Source: Aricia agestis
Taxonomy: Eukaryota; Arthropoda; Insecta; Lepidoptera; Lycaenidae
Length of the DNA: 64,000 nucleotides
Reading direction: 5' to 3'
NCBI RefSeq assembly: GCF_905147365.1
Contig: NC_056417.1
Location: 2,192,501 to 2,256,500, forward strand
Part shown: one piece after another, positions 40,764 through 50,995 of the stretch
How the letters are laid out: each line of letters begins with the position of its first letter
Numbering within the stretch: position 1 is the first letter of the stretch
The notes under the pieces: model-generated
Seen by the model: only the letters and a program-made list of their open reading frames with translations
Database searches by the model: none
What the model was told of the DNA's origin: nothing
Translations under genes and position numbers: made by a program

Positions 40764-41001
40764 GTATATATAAAACTCAAAGGTGACTGACTGACTGATT
40801 GACATAGTGATCTGTCAACGCACAGCCCAAACCACTGGACGGATCGGGCTGAAATTTGGCATGCAGGTAGATGTTATGACGTAGGCATCCGCTAAGAAAG
40901 GATTTTGATAAATTCCAACCCCAAGGGGTTCAAATAGGGAATGAAAGTTTGTATATAATAATACTTCTTAACGCGAGCGAAGCCGCGGGCAAAAGCTCGT
41001 T
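40764..41001 (-). repeat. LINE 3' end, family X
   Basis: TATAAAACTCAAAGGTGACT..ACGCACAGCCCAAACCACTG..GCGAAGCCGCGGGCAAAAGC: the inverted form of the block at 20471 and 34885. Confidence 0.75.
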
Positions 41002-41538
41002 CCTTTTATAAAAGCAACTTAGGATATATTATAGTGAAAAAAATACGAAAATGCCCTATTAATTTAGAAGTAAAGGATCTTTAACTTTTATGATGTTAAA
41101 ATATCGGGTCTACTAATAATAAAGTATTTTATATTTTGTAATATGGAAGTGTTCCAAGATAATAGAGTTTAATGGCCGCTATCTCGAAGGGCTCATTTTA
41201 AGGGAAATGTTTATTTGAAAATTTTATCTTTACACAAGTTGTCTGTTTTAACTTGTGTAAGTTTGTGCAAAAATTAAGATATGAAATCGTTTTTATTGAC
41301 AAATCTTTTTACATAATATGAACAGAATTGCGCAGAATTCAATTTATTTTGCGGGAACCGTAATATATTTTGTTGTTTTCCTAGGTTATTTACATTTTAG
41401 CGTCATAAAACTTTTTACTTATCAGGACTTAAATTATTATTCTTTTCAACCCTAAACATATACTCCTAATAAAACCAGTAGAAATTAAGTTTTTGAGGAC
41501 CTTATATTATGACACTTATAGTGCCTCTAGCGGCAATA
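41002..41538. other. Unassigned AT-rich DNA
   Basis: A faint LINE-tail word (TTGCGGGAACCGTAATA) near 41350; otherwise nothing recognised. Confidence 0.4.
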
Positions 41539-41888
41539 TTTTTTTTTTTTTTTATGAAATAAGGGGGCAAACGAGCAACCTGATGGAAAGCAATTTCGGT
41601 CACCTGATGGAAAGCAATTTCCGTCGCCCATGGACACTCGCAGCATCAGAAGAGCTGCAAGCCGGCCTTTTAAGAGGAAATAGGGTAATAGGGGAGGGTA
41701 GGGAAGGGAAGGGAATAGTTGAGGGTAGGGAAGGGAATAGGGTAGGGGTTAGGGGATCGGGCCTCCGGTAAACTCACTCACTCGGCGAAACACAGCGCAA
41801 GCGCTGTTTCACGCCGGTTTTCTGTGAGAACGTGGTATTTATCCGGTCGAGCCGGCCCATTCGTGCCGAAGCATGGCTCTCCCACGTA
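41539..41888 (-). mobile_element. SINE-A copy 7, with a tail duplication
   Basis: Full length, antisense. CACCTGATGGAAAGCAATTT-like sequence occurs twice (about 41578 and 41600) near the T-run end. The G-rich tract is long. The insertion follows CGGCAATA. Confidence 0.85.
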
Positions 41889-42428
41889 TAAAATTATGTG
41901 ACCATACAATATTTTTACGTTATCATTTTATACAATTCATTTAGAAAATATGCCAATCAAAAAACCCAAAGAGTAAACACATTTGGAATGCAAATGCCGA
42001 AGTCAGTTCTGCTAAGTCGTAGTTCTCAACTTTGAAGGAAAACCTACATAGTTTGAATATTATTTATTAAGTTTCAAGTAACCTTATATTTTGCTTTAAG
42101 TCGAGTTATGAATCGCTTAACTTTTTTTACAGCGTCATAAAAACGGTGAAAATGCTAAACGAACGAACTAAGATTTTGCAGGTACCCTAATTTTTGGAGT
42201 TTTTAAAGAAGTACATTTCTAAGTATCATATTTACATACCTACTAATAATATTTTAAAATACTGTATAATATTATGTTAAATGTTTATTGCATAAGTCTA
42301 TCTGTTATTTTTTATACTGAACAGACAAATGATTAAAAGCAGAGGCACTATTAAAGCAAACGTCAAACATGTTGCGCACGTCATATCAGAATATTGACAG
42401 AGACGTTGTCAAACGTTTCTGTTTAGAT
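41889..42428. other. Unassigned AT-rich DNA
   Basis: No features recognised. It ends at the target duplication of the hAT MITE. Confidence 0.4.
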
Positions 42429-42639
42429 CAGGCCGGGTTCCCAAACTTATTTTGTCTACTGCCCACTTTGAGACCAAATTATGTTATAGCGCCCCCTTTG
42501 TTTCAATTTAAAATGAATCCAGATTAATTTAATCACTCCCCAAGCCTCTACACAACGCTCCCATTTTTTTCTGGGTCCCACACCCTTCAGACCTTCAGCG
42601 CCCACAAGGGGGCATTATCGCCCACTTTGGGAAAGGCTG
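42429..42639. mobile_element. hAT MITE with perfect 8-bp target duplication
   Basis: It starts CAGGCCGGGTTCCCAAAC and ends TTTGGGAAAGGCTG, flanked by GTTTAGAT on both sides (42421-42428 and 42640-42647). Subterminal TGCCCACTTTGAG and CGCCCACTTTGGG words are repeated. The 8-bp duplication and CAG-type terminus define hAT. The element is 211 bp. Confidence 0.85.
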
Positions 42640-42704
42640 GTTTAGATACTGTCTGTGCTGGTACTGCCTCGAGCGTGAATACATTGCACTGATATATCGT
42701 ATTT

Positions 42705-42815
42705 GGAAATTATGAATACGGATACTTAAAATTCCAGGAAGGGACATAGGATAGATTTTATTCTGGAAAAATGCTAACATAAAATAAGCTTGGACGCAAG
42801 ATAGTTGCGGGCCAC
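42705..42815 (-). repeat. RTE-like LINE tail (antisense)
   Basis: ATACTTAAAATTCCAGGAAG, GACATAGGATAGATTTTATT, CTGGAAAAATGC and GATAGTTGCGGGCCAC. On the minus strand this is the ..GCCCGCAAC..CATTTTTCCAG.. tail. Confidence 0.6.
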
Positions 42816-42830
42816 ATTAAATATCTCACA

Positions 42831-43157
42831 TTTTTTTAATGAAATAAGGGGGCAAACGAGCAAACGGGTCACCTGATGGAAAGCAACTTCCGTCGCCCAT
42901 GGACACTTGCAGCATCAGAAGAGCTGCAGGTACGTTGCCGGCCTTTTAAGAGGGAATAGGGTAATAGGGAAGGGTAGGAATGGGAAGGGCATAGGGGAGG
43001 GTAGGGAAGGGAATAGGGTAGGGGATTGGGCCTCCGGTAAACTCACTCACTCGGCGAAACACAGCGCAAGCACTGTTTCACGCCGGTTTTCTGTGAGAAC
43101 GTGGTATTTCTCCGGTCGAGCCGGCCCATTCGTGCCGAAGCATGGCTCTCCCACGTA
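42831..43157 (-). mobile_element. SINE-A copy 8, full length
   Basis: TTTTTTTAATGAAATAAGGG to GGCTCTCCCACGTA, antisense, 327 bp. It lies next to an antisense LINE tail. Confidence 0.85.
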
Positions 43158-43614
43158 TATTTTTTTTCAATTATAATTTTCGTTTAAGAACAATATAAAA
43201 TCAGTTTTAAAAATTATCTTTCCTACCATCCATTATATCTCTTAAAGCGATGTTTATCGCTCCATTTAAATAATAAACAGAAATAACTGCAGCGCGAAAA
43301 TCTATTTAAAGTTGTTTCATTTTACTGCGATTATGCAGCTCCCAGTGAAATTATTCCAAAAGTTATTCCTCGTCCCAACTCCATAATTTTAACTGGGTTA
43401 TGTCTTGAAGCTAATATTAAGTATACAATAGCGTGATTCGGTTTATATAGCATTAAGATGTGCAGTTTTATAGCAATGAGAAGACATATTATAGTCTCGT
43501 AGGAATAAATTACGACTGCAATTTATCTATCCATACTCCCATACCAATATTATAAACAAGACTAAAGTGTATGTACCTGCTTATAATATTATGTCTGGTA
43601 CCTCTTCACGTTTA
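43158..43614. other. Unassigned AT-rich DNA
   Basis: No elements recognised between the SINE and the next MITE. Confidence 0.4.
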
Positions 43615-43966
43615 TAGTCACAGCACACATATCAACTCGGAAAGGGATCGTCACCGTATCGCCTTCGCCTCGCCGTCAACCAGGCGTCAACCTAACGTAT
43701 GCACGTATTAACAAAGCGTATTAATCAAAGACTTCTATTAAATAGAAGTTTTTGGTATTAATAGCGCCTGTACGTCAACTCGGCTACGGCTAGGCGACGC
43801 CTCGCTTACGGCTCGCCGACCGCTGTCCCCTTCCGAGGCGAGGCGATTACGATACGGTTCCGCTTAGTGTGTAACGCACAAGTAGGGAGTTTCATACAAA
43901 CAATATTGAACGGCTCGAGGCGATACGGTGGCGATCCCTTTTCGAGTTGATATGTGTGCTGTGACC
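43615..43966. mobile_element. PIF/Harbinger-type MITE with long terminal repeats (TTA)
   Basis: TCACAGCACACATATCAACT leads into CG.AAAGGGATCG.CACCGTATCGCCT on the left. The complement is on the right, giving arms of about 50 bp with few differences. TTA lies at 43612-43614 and 43967-43969. The 352-bp element is CpG-rich (GGCTCGCCGACCGC) and has an inner ACTTCTATTAAATAGAAGT hairpin. Confidence 0.75.
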
Positions 43967-44029
43967 TTAAACCGCCAATTTTAATGATATTTGGTATGCT
44001 TATTTTTATTACTTTCAATCCAGGTAAAC

Positions 44030-44096
44030 TAGGAGATAGGATAGGTTTTATCTAGAAAAATGTACGATACCCACGCAATAAACAAATGTGCGCCTT
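44030..44096 (-). repeat. RTE-like LINE tail, split by a MITE (part 1)
   Basis: GATAGGTTTTATCTAGAAAA, ATGTACGATACCCACGCAAT. It resumes at 44378 with ATTTCGGGTTGCGGGCGTCA. Confidence 0.65.
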
Positions 44097-44377
44097 TATA
44101 ATTCCGGACGCCACGTTATCGTGGACGCGGACTTCCACAGTAAAACGTTGGGTACGTTAAATGCCCTTTTGATTTTACGCACCGCGGACGTTTTGTGCGG
44201 TTCAGAAGAGTGTAGACGTCGTGATGTCCTCTAACGTGCACGTTAAAAAGTTATTGTCGATAGAATTTTAAAAGCGTCTTCATAATTATATTTCCATACA
44301 TTTTACTTCCCTATGTTATCGTTTTACCGCGGACGTCCACGATATTACCGCCACGTCCAAATTTATAAAAGCGCACA
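44097..44377. mobile_element. Foldback MITE inserted in a LINE tail
   Basis: TGTGCGCCTTTATAATTCCG, then GACGCCACGTTATCGTGGAC, pairs with the complement of GTCCACGATATTACCGCCAC + GTCCAAATTTATAAAAGCGCACA. It is 281 bp. The LINE tail on either side joins if it is removed. Confidence 0.75.
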
Positions 44378-44405
44378 ATTTCGGGTTGCGGGCGTCATCT
44401 AGTGT
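44378..44405 (-). repeat. RTE-like LINE tail, split by a MITE (part 2)
   Basis: The minus strand reads CTAGATGACGCCCGCAACCC, the usual start of this tail. Confidence 0.65.
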
Positions 44406-44454
44406 AGTTATAAACATAGGTACTAAGTAGATAGACATAGGGATAGAGTACCAA

Positions 44455-44585
44455 AGCATAATAATAATAATGAACTCTTTATTTGCACATAAAAAAATAC
44501 AAAATGCAAAAGAGAAACAATTTTTAGGAAGAGCGCAAATTGGCGGTCTTACCGCTTTAAGCGGTCTCTTCCAGACAACCATAAA
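44455..44585 (-). repeat. LINE-like tail (antisense)
   Basis: AATAATAATAATGAACTCTT, TTGCACATAAAAAAATAC, GGCGGTCTTACCGCTTTAAG and GTCTCTTCCAGACAACC. On the minus strand it ends with T-rich and (ATT)n sequence. Confidence 0.45.
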
Positions 44586-45426
44586 AAAGGATATTTAAAA
44601 AAGAAATAAAAGGATTATAACAAACAAAGTCTCTTAAAAGTTAAAACTAAGTTTTTTTTACGTAAAAGATATAACATATAAAAGTAATGTTTTTATTATT
44701 CGAAGTATTATATATTTATAAAATATCTACATAATACATAGCATACCTACTCAATTTAGCTTTCTTTAGCTGTTCAGCAAATTTCATTAAAATTTGTTCA
44801 GTAACAAATTTTTATAAAATTTGCTTAAAAATTTTAAAGCTTGAAAGGTTGTCGTAAAGCGTCTTTAGCAAAAAATCAACGGAAGAAATGTAAACTCATT
44901 TTTGAAAGTTGGTTAATTTAGCAAGTGACTAAAATTCTATTATCTAAGATAGCGTCTGTTCTAACTCATTACCCAAACAAACTGAACTTGTTATAACTAG
45001 ATTTTACCGCTTCGCTAAACATTTCTAGATTCTGAAATTAGTTTTAGATAGATAGGATTACATCTATACTTCTAAACTTCTTGTATAACTTTTACATAAA
45101 ACAAACATACTTTACAATTGTTTAAAGTATGTTTGAAAATAGTAGTTTAAAATTGTTTAAAGTATGTTTGTAGTCTTGTGGGACTTCTAATAATTATTAT
45201 CTCACTCTACAAAACAAAAAAATCGGTATACTTACCTTAAAATGTTGATGTGTGGTGACGACAGGGAAAGGTTAAAACCAGAATATAAAGATGTATAGAC
45301 TGGTGACAATATTATAGCTTGGGTAATATAGACATAATATTATGAAATTTCAACATCATTTCAGCTGTTGAAGAGGTAACAGATAATATTAGTATAGATT
45401 AGTATGGATGAATGTGTTCATGTATA
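44586..45426. other. Unassigned AT-rich DNA
   Basis: A 20-bp word AATTGTTTAAAGTATGTTTG is repeated at 45116 and 45152, with an inverted partial copy at 45103. No gene seen. Confidence 0.4.
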
Positions 45427-45684
45427 CAGTGTGTAACAAAAATAAGTGATAATACTTTAGGGTGTATACGTGTTCCTTGTAGAGAGTTCACTGTGAAAGT
45501 AGCGGCTCCGAAAGACGAAAATTTTTTTCACTTTTGTATGGGCAAATGCCCGAGCATCACGAGTTTCCCCATACAAAAGTGAAAAAAAATGTTGGTCTTT
45601 CAGCGCTGCTACTTTTACAGTTTACTCTCTACAAGGAACACGTACACACCCTAAAGTTTTATCACTAATTTTTGTTACACCCTG
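45427..45684. mobile_element. Tc1/mariner-like MITE, family Q copy 1 (TA)
   Basis: It begins CAGTGTGTAACAAAAATAAG and ends ATTTTTGTTACACCCTG, with TA on both sides. Almost the whole 258 bp folds back (TTCACTTTTGTATGGG with CCCATACAAAAGTGAA). Copies or fragments occur at 59472, 61671 and 52763. Confidence 0.8.
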
Positions 45685-45840
45685 TATAGACTTTAAATTA
45701 AATCAGAAAAATACAGCACAGTGCAGGAATAAAAACATTTTTACAAAGTTCGCCAGTCAGAGTTCCCGGTTGCGCCACTTTTCTTGTTTCTGTTTCTCTT
45801 TATTGTGGTTGTTTAGTGGCCTTTGATATTGAAACAGTAA

Positions 45841-46120
45841 AGGTGGGTTGCACCAACTTACTTTAACTATAACTTTAACTTTGACCATAACAAAATTTCA
45901 AATGAACTGCCTAGTAAAAGTCCATAAGCGCGCGTTCAGACGTGCGCGTTTTCTGCTCGTTTTCTACTCGCGTGGATTTATCATTCATAGCAATTTCACA
46001 TGTGATGAATCCGCGCGTGCAAAAAACGCGCAGAAAACGCGCACGTCTGAACGCGCGCTAATGGACGCTATATTTGACGATAACCTTAACCTTAACTACG
46101 CCTCTGGCGCAACCCACCCT
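45841..46120. mobile_element. Outer MITE containing another MITE
   Basis: AGGTGGGTTGCACCAACTTA on the left and TACGCCTCTGGCGCAACCCA+CCCT on the right form imperfect inverted ends, with ACTTTAACT/GTTAAGGTTAAGG inside. Flanks are TAA and TGA, possibly a mutated TAA duplication. A TAA-flanked 131-bp element interrupts it. Confidence 0.65.
45928..46058. mobile_element. PIF/Harbinger-type MITE nested in another MITE (TAA)
   Basis: The ends are GCGCGCGTTCAGACGTGCGC and GCGCACGTCTGAACGCGCGC, with TAA at 45925-45927 and 46059-46061. The 131-bp foldback is extremely CpG-rich at its ends. Confidence 0.8.
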
Positions 46121-46823
46121 TGACAGACAGACGGAATTTTGATAGTAATCGTGCGGTGTATTATATTAATGAAATTCAAACTGTTGTATATAAATAAAAA
46201 TATCTCGCTAAAACTCGAGAATGACTGATCCGATTCGGCTAAACTTCACAATTTGCAACACACACGATGCAAGTGGAGAGAATCAAGTCATTTTCTTCAC
46301 TTGCAACCAGATATATTACTTATTCTGGTATTATATTGTAATTATACGAATATTGTATTTAAAATGTATAATAATAATTACCACCATCACAAAATGAGGA
46401 TTAAGCGCAGGGATGATAAAAATTAATGTATATTTGATGACACGCTAAAAGCATTGCTTTTAGCGGGGCTTTCTTCATTCATTATGTATTGTGGCGCCGT
46501 AAATGGCCACATGATTATGGAATAATATTACATTGTTATGTCTGTTGTGTTTAAAATTACATTAATATGTTTGTTGGTACAAAAAATATTTTGATTGTGT
46601 AATTTGTATTTAACATTCAAATAATTCTGATATTAGATTAACTGCCGCAGTTAGAGATGACTATTAATTAATTAACTGTAATTAAATTAAGATTATGACG
46701 CAAAACCCAAACATTATCAGTCAAACTCTTTATTAAATTGGAGTAATCATCTGTTAATATCTTTGAGAGCGGTCGTCAGTGCCAATTCTAACTACACCGT
46801 CTAAAGTTAATCGTTTTACTTAC
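46121..46823. other. Unassigned AT-rich DNA
   Basis: A fragment resembling the family-W LINE tail (TATAAATAAAAATATCTCGC; AACTCGAGAATGACTGATCC) lies at about 46190-46260. The rest is unrecognised. Confidence 0.35.
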
Positions 46824-47176
46824 GGCTCGATGCGGTTTGGCGGCTACACCGCGAGATATACAATACTGTAATTAAATTATACTGTATTTTTTTATTGAGT
46901 ATATTGAATTTTTTAAACTAAATTAAATTATACTGTACTCGGCGAAACATGGCGGTGGCGGTCATTGACTCCCCGTCAAAAACTTGTAATTTTCTATACA
47001 AAGCCACGATTGACATCTGACACTCCATTGTCAATCGCGGTTTATATCGAAAATGACTAGTTTTTGATAGGGAGTCAATGACTGCTAACGCCATATTTCG
47101 CCGAGTACAATATAATATTTACATAGTTTACTATTGCTTATGATCTCGTGGTGTAGCGACCAAACCGCTCGTACGC
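46824..47176. mobile_element. Outer inverted-repeat element with a nested MITE
   Basis: GGCTCGATGCGGTTTGGCGG+CTACACCGCGAGAT (46824-46857) pairs with ATCTCGTGGTGTAGCGACCA+AACCGC (47143-47176). Between them lies the TA-flanked MITE at 46938-47105 and a local repeat of TTAAATTATACTGTA. Confidence 0.65.
46938..47105. mobile_element. Foldback MITE, Tc1/mariner-like (TA), related to 7362-7546
   Basis: CTCGGCGAAACATGGCGG against the complement of CCATATTTCGCCGAG, with inner GTCATTGACTCCCCGTCAAA and TTTTTGATAGGGAGTCAATG. TA lies at both ends. The inner part is shared with the element at 7362; the ends differ. Confidence 0.75.
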
Positions 47177-48205
47177 ACGGACACAATTAAATCCAGTCTT
47201 ATGAATTAATGTCAAAACGTCCTTATGACAATATACAAAAACGATACAGGCAATACAATTTAAATTTATCGCTTAAAAATCCTCGATGAATCTCACATTC
47301 CCTGTAAATACGCGTCAGCGTTCCATACAAAATGGCTGCAATTAAAATTCATACAAATCCGATGGCACAGTCCATTGTTCGTGTCTGTTGACATGGATAT
47401 TAAGGCGGTAATGCCTCGCCTCGGCGTCAAACAATGCCTTAAGTGCAAGCTCGTGCTATGTGAGGTATGAGACATGAGCGAGAAGCGTTTCGGAAAATTT
47501 CGGTTGGATTCTGAACTACTATAATCTGAAATTAGCACAAATTTTGGGTACCTACATTTATGTTAACTACGTGCTCCGTACGTGCTATTGGTGCCGACGT
47601 GTTTGGTACCAGCTGCTATTATTTGTATATTTATGGTACCTACATTTTCTCTATTGACGTAATCGGTACCTAAATAATTGGCGTAATTATAAGATAATAA
47701 TATACTCGTACCTACTACTTTATTCTTTGATTTTTTTTCAGCCAACGAACGTAATATTATACAGTATTATTCCTTAACACACAGTGACTTAATAATGTCG
47801 TTTATTGTTAAATATCAAAATAAGAATACAATCTTGTAGGAGCAGTATTATATATACAGCAAACTAAACTTTATTCTATACTAATTTTGGTGTTATGCAA
47901 TTTATACAAGATATCAGTTTTTAGCTGACTACAAAACAACATATTTAGCTATACAAAAAATATTTTCAAAGCGTATCGCTTATCACTTGTAACACACCAA
48001 ACAAAACATTTCATACAAACTGCGCTGGATTTGTATTCAGCTCAAAATAAATGGTCAGCTCAAAAACGCTATATTAAATGCCAGCATGGCGATTACAATC
48101 AATACTGAATGTTTCAGTTTCGAATACTTTACTTTTGGTCTAATATGTGAACCGTCTGAATGTAGTTTGTAGCATTTTGAGGATTCGGTTTTGAGTTAGA
48201 ATCCA
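47177..48205. other. Unassigned DNA with repeated GGTACC words
   Basis: Between 47545 and 47715 the word GGTACC (or GTACCTA) recurs about six times at irregular spacing. No gene or known repeat is seen. Confidence 0.35.
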
Positions 48206-48615
48206 CGAATGATAAAAACTAAGGAAACGTAACTCCCATACTTCAACCGTTTTGAATTTGGTTCCTTTTTGACGACCTTTGTGGCTCACACCGGTGTGGT
48301 GTGTGTTGGTGGGTAGCTCAAGCCAGGGGTTGCGGGTTTGAATCCCGCCGAGAGACGTGGTGTGAAGCGTCCATAGATATTATATTTTTATTATTTTCGC
48401 ACACTAAAATATGGCAATAGCAACGAAAGTCGAAACACCACTCAAATTTACGAAATAAAGCCGTTGACAATAATTGTCACTTCTATTTATTTTACACGAA
48501 ATTGTGTACCGACTACATGCATAAAGTATGCATGTATTCGGGTCACATTTTGTAGACTCATGAGTCGTGAACAAGTTTTTTAACACAGTTAATCCTCCTT
48601 AGTTTTTCTTATTCG
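48206..48615. mobile_element. MITE-T copy 3, interrupted by a SINE
   Basis: CGAATGATAAAAACTAAGGA to CTTAGTTTTTCTTATTCG with the same interior as 7587-7874. The tRNA-type SINE at 48271-48394 interrupts it. Confidence 0.7.
48271..48394 (+). mobile_element. tRNA-derived SINE, internally deleted
   Basis: The head GACGACCTTTGTGGCTCACA and box B GCGGGTTTGAATCCCGCC are followed immediately by GACGTGGTGTGAAGCGTCCA and TAGATATTATA. The middle of the body (about 130 bp) is missing relative to 33022-33277. Confidence 0.75.
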
Positions 48616-49241
48616 TAGGTTATAATGCTGTATGTATTTAACGAGGTAGAGACTGTGACTATAACGCTACCCAAATTTTGGCCTATTTGTTAAAAATGAT
48701 GTTATTTTTAAACTGAAAACTCACTGTATAACTTTTGGGATGGGTAAAAAAGTTAAACGAGGACAAAACATGAAAATTTATAAGACGGAGGTACCGTAGA
48801 CGCTGGCGCAGCATAGGAGAGAAAGTAATTTACCCAATCCCTATATCTGCCACAATGCCAAAATGTATGCCGGTCTTGTTATTACTTCTGACGCCACCAT
48901 TGAGGTACTATAGACTTTAATACTTAATCTATGGTCGCCACTCTTTTCACTCACTTCATTTATGCCATAATAGTCTATGATGTGCGATATCCATAGAGTA
49001 TTGAGGACGTCATACTAATTTCGTAGAAGTGACGTAGCGGCGTCGTACAGGTGCTACGAGCTTTTACTCGTAAATAAAAGGTTTCTACAAAATATATTAC
49101 TAGTACGGGAGCTATAGAACATTTTTTTTATCACTATCAAGCAAATTTTTGTCAGTAGCTTCATTTTGATAAGATGAACAACATTTTTATTTGCGAAAAA
49201 TCTTGAAAGTGAAACTAACTGAAATAGAAAGAATTTCATAC
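48616..49241. other. Unassigned DNA
   Basis: No repeats recognised; GC-richer phrases at 48780-49060 lack exon structure. Confidence 0.4.
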
Positions 49242-49788
49242 TGTTACGGTACATGGTATACGGACACGTAGTGCCATCTAGCGACAAACCAGCGAAACTT
49301 ACCGAGGCAACACAGGCAACATAAATCCCCTACTCAATACTAGATGGAGTGAGATGCGCAAGTACATACTCGAACCTACTAGAAAAGTCCAATAGTTGTT
49401 TACGTGTTTGCCTGTTTATTTGTTTACTTGTTTACGTGTTTTTGTGTACATTCGGGAAGAAATGTTCTCGAATAGTCTAGGTCTCGCCGCGACTCACATA
49501 AATAGTTGCAGGAGGACGGGCCGCAGTTCAATTCGTTTCGAGCGATCTTCGAGGCGATTTCGGAGTGACAACAAGTGTTCAATAGTGAGTGAACCATTGA
49601 AACCTGCGACTTGGCTACGACCTAGGACAGTGATAGTGCTTAGTGATTGGACCTAGTGATTAGTGTTTGGACTTAGTGCTAAGTGTTGTGACCTAGTGTG
49701 TGCTTGTGTGACCTAGTGTTTGTGAATAAAGTCTTCAAGAGAGTCACCAGGTCTTTCTCTCCAAATCCTCGAACCCTAGCACGTAACT
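49242..49788 (+). mobile_element. Solo LTR 2
   Basis: It begins TGTTACGGTACATGG and ends CTAGCACGTAACT (the expected terminal CA has become CT), flanked by ATAC (49238-49241 and 49789-49792). It shares GTGACAACAAGTG, ACTTGGCTACGACCTAGGAC, AATAAAGTCTTCAAGAGAGT and TTTCTCTCC with LTR 1 in opposite orientation. A low-complexity TTGTTTACGTG stretch in the 5' part is specific to this copy. Confidence 0.85.
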
Positions 49789-50270
49789 ATACTTTGACTT
49801 GATGGTCCTAAAATATGGATTGTTCTATTTGTAGAAAAACTACTCTTAAATTATATGACTTTAATTTATCTATCAATATACAAAAAATCAGCTTGTTAGG
49901 GTTCCGTTTTGTTGAAATGTTGTTCGCCTTATCAAAATGTAGCTACTCAAAATAAAAAAATAAATAAAAAAAAAAATGTTCTAGGGCTCCCAAACTATAC
50001 GTGTTTTTATGTAGTATGTTTGCTAGCAACAAGTATCAATCCACAATAATACCAATGTATTCGGGACATCGGCTGGCCCCCCTCGGAAACGTCTCATCAC
50101 ACTAATCGTGCGAACGATCAACATCCTCCGACTAATACCCTCTAAACATCAGCAAAATAAGTACATTGACATCAGACATGTGACATCAAAATTGTGTTGT
50201 ATTATACATTTTGCTTTCGTATTACTCCTATAACTTTGCAGATTATTTAAACTGGAAAGTTGTCGCATTA
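49789..50270. other. Unassigned DNA between the LTR and a MITE
   Basis: A phrase at 49893 (TTAGGGTTCCGTTTTG) and another at 49980 resemble LINE-tail words. No gene seen. Confidence 0.35.
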
Positions 50271-50727
50271 AGCCTCGTTTCCACTAAGCAACAATTCACG
50301 CGCAACATGCTGGACAACAAGTTGCCCAACATGTTGAAAGTCAGCGCGGGACTTTTGATGAACAACGTTGTCTGTCTACGCATCTACTTTACGTCAGTCG
50401 TCGCCAACATGTCGCCAGAGCAACTTGTGTTGATTTTAGTGGCAGTGGTTATAATTTTTTTTATAGTATCTGTGAGCAGTAGCCCATAGACGTTAATAGT
50501 TTTGGTACAGTTCGCTTAATTTGAGCACTTGTTCGTTAGACCACACTACGGACATTGTTGCGCGCGTCTCCACTTGTCGACAATTGATGCAATTCTCTTT
50601 AAACAAACAACAAGCCGCGCGTCATGTTGCGCGTCAGCTGGCAACATCGCGCGCTGTTGTGCAGCGTTGCCGTACATGTTGAGCGTCACGTGTCGCGCGC
50701 TAAATGTTGCCTAGTGGAGACGCGGCT
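50271..50727 (-). mobile_element. PIF/Harbinger MITE with MADF remnant, copy 2
   Basis: Inverse orientation of 9962-10430. The ends are AGCCTCGTTTCCACTAAGCA and the complement of CTAGTGGAGACGCGGCT, with a TTA duplication (50268-50270 and 50728-50730). It is 457 bp. One ATGACGCGCAAC unit is missing relative to copy 1. The MADF-like frame begins at 50555 on the minus strand and stops after 20 codons. Confidence 0.85.
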
Positions 50728-50743
50728 TTATACTATCGCCTCA

Positions 50744-50995
50744 ACATTGGCATTGCAACATTACATCGCAGCATTTATGGCGCAACATTTTCTCACAACG
50801 TTGTCACCGGCATTTTGTCGTGCAACATTACTGTCGCGACATTTTTTCCGCAAGTTTGTCGTACAACATTATGACCGCAACACTCTCGCAGCATTTGTAG
50901 TACAATATTGTCGTACTACTTTTTCGTACCAAGCTTGTCATGCAATATTCGTCGGAACAACACCCAGCAACATCGCCGTGCAACATTGACGCATA
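50744..50995. repeat. Degenerate array of CAACATT-type words, period about 11-17 bp
   Basis: Words such as GCAACATTACATC, GCAGCATTTATGG, GCAACATTTTCTC, GCAACATTACTGTC and TACAACATTATGAC follow one another, mostly preceded by CG. It directly follows the MITE, whose interior also uses GCAACATG words. Confidence 0.7.

Noticed and set aside
50624..50989. 121-codon plus-strand frame
   Set aside because: It covers the MITE end and the CAACATT array; its apparent periodicity comes from the repeat.
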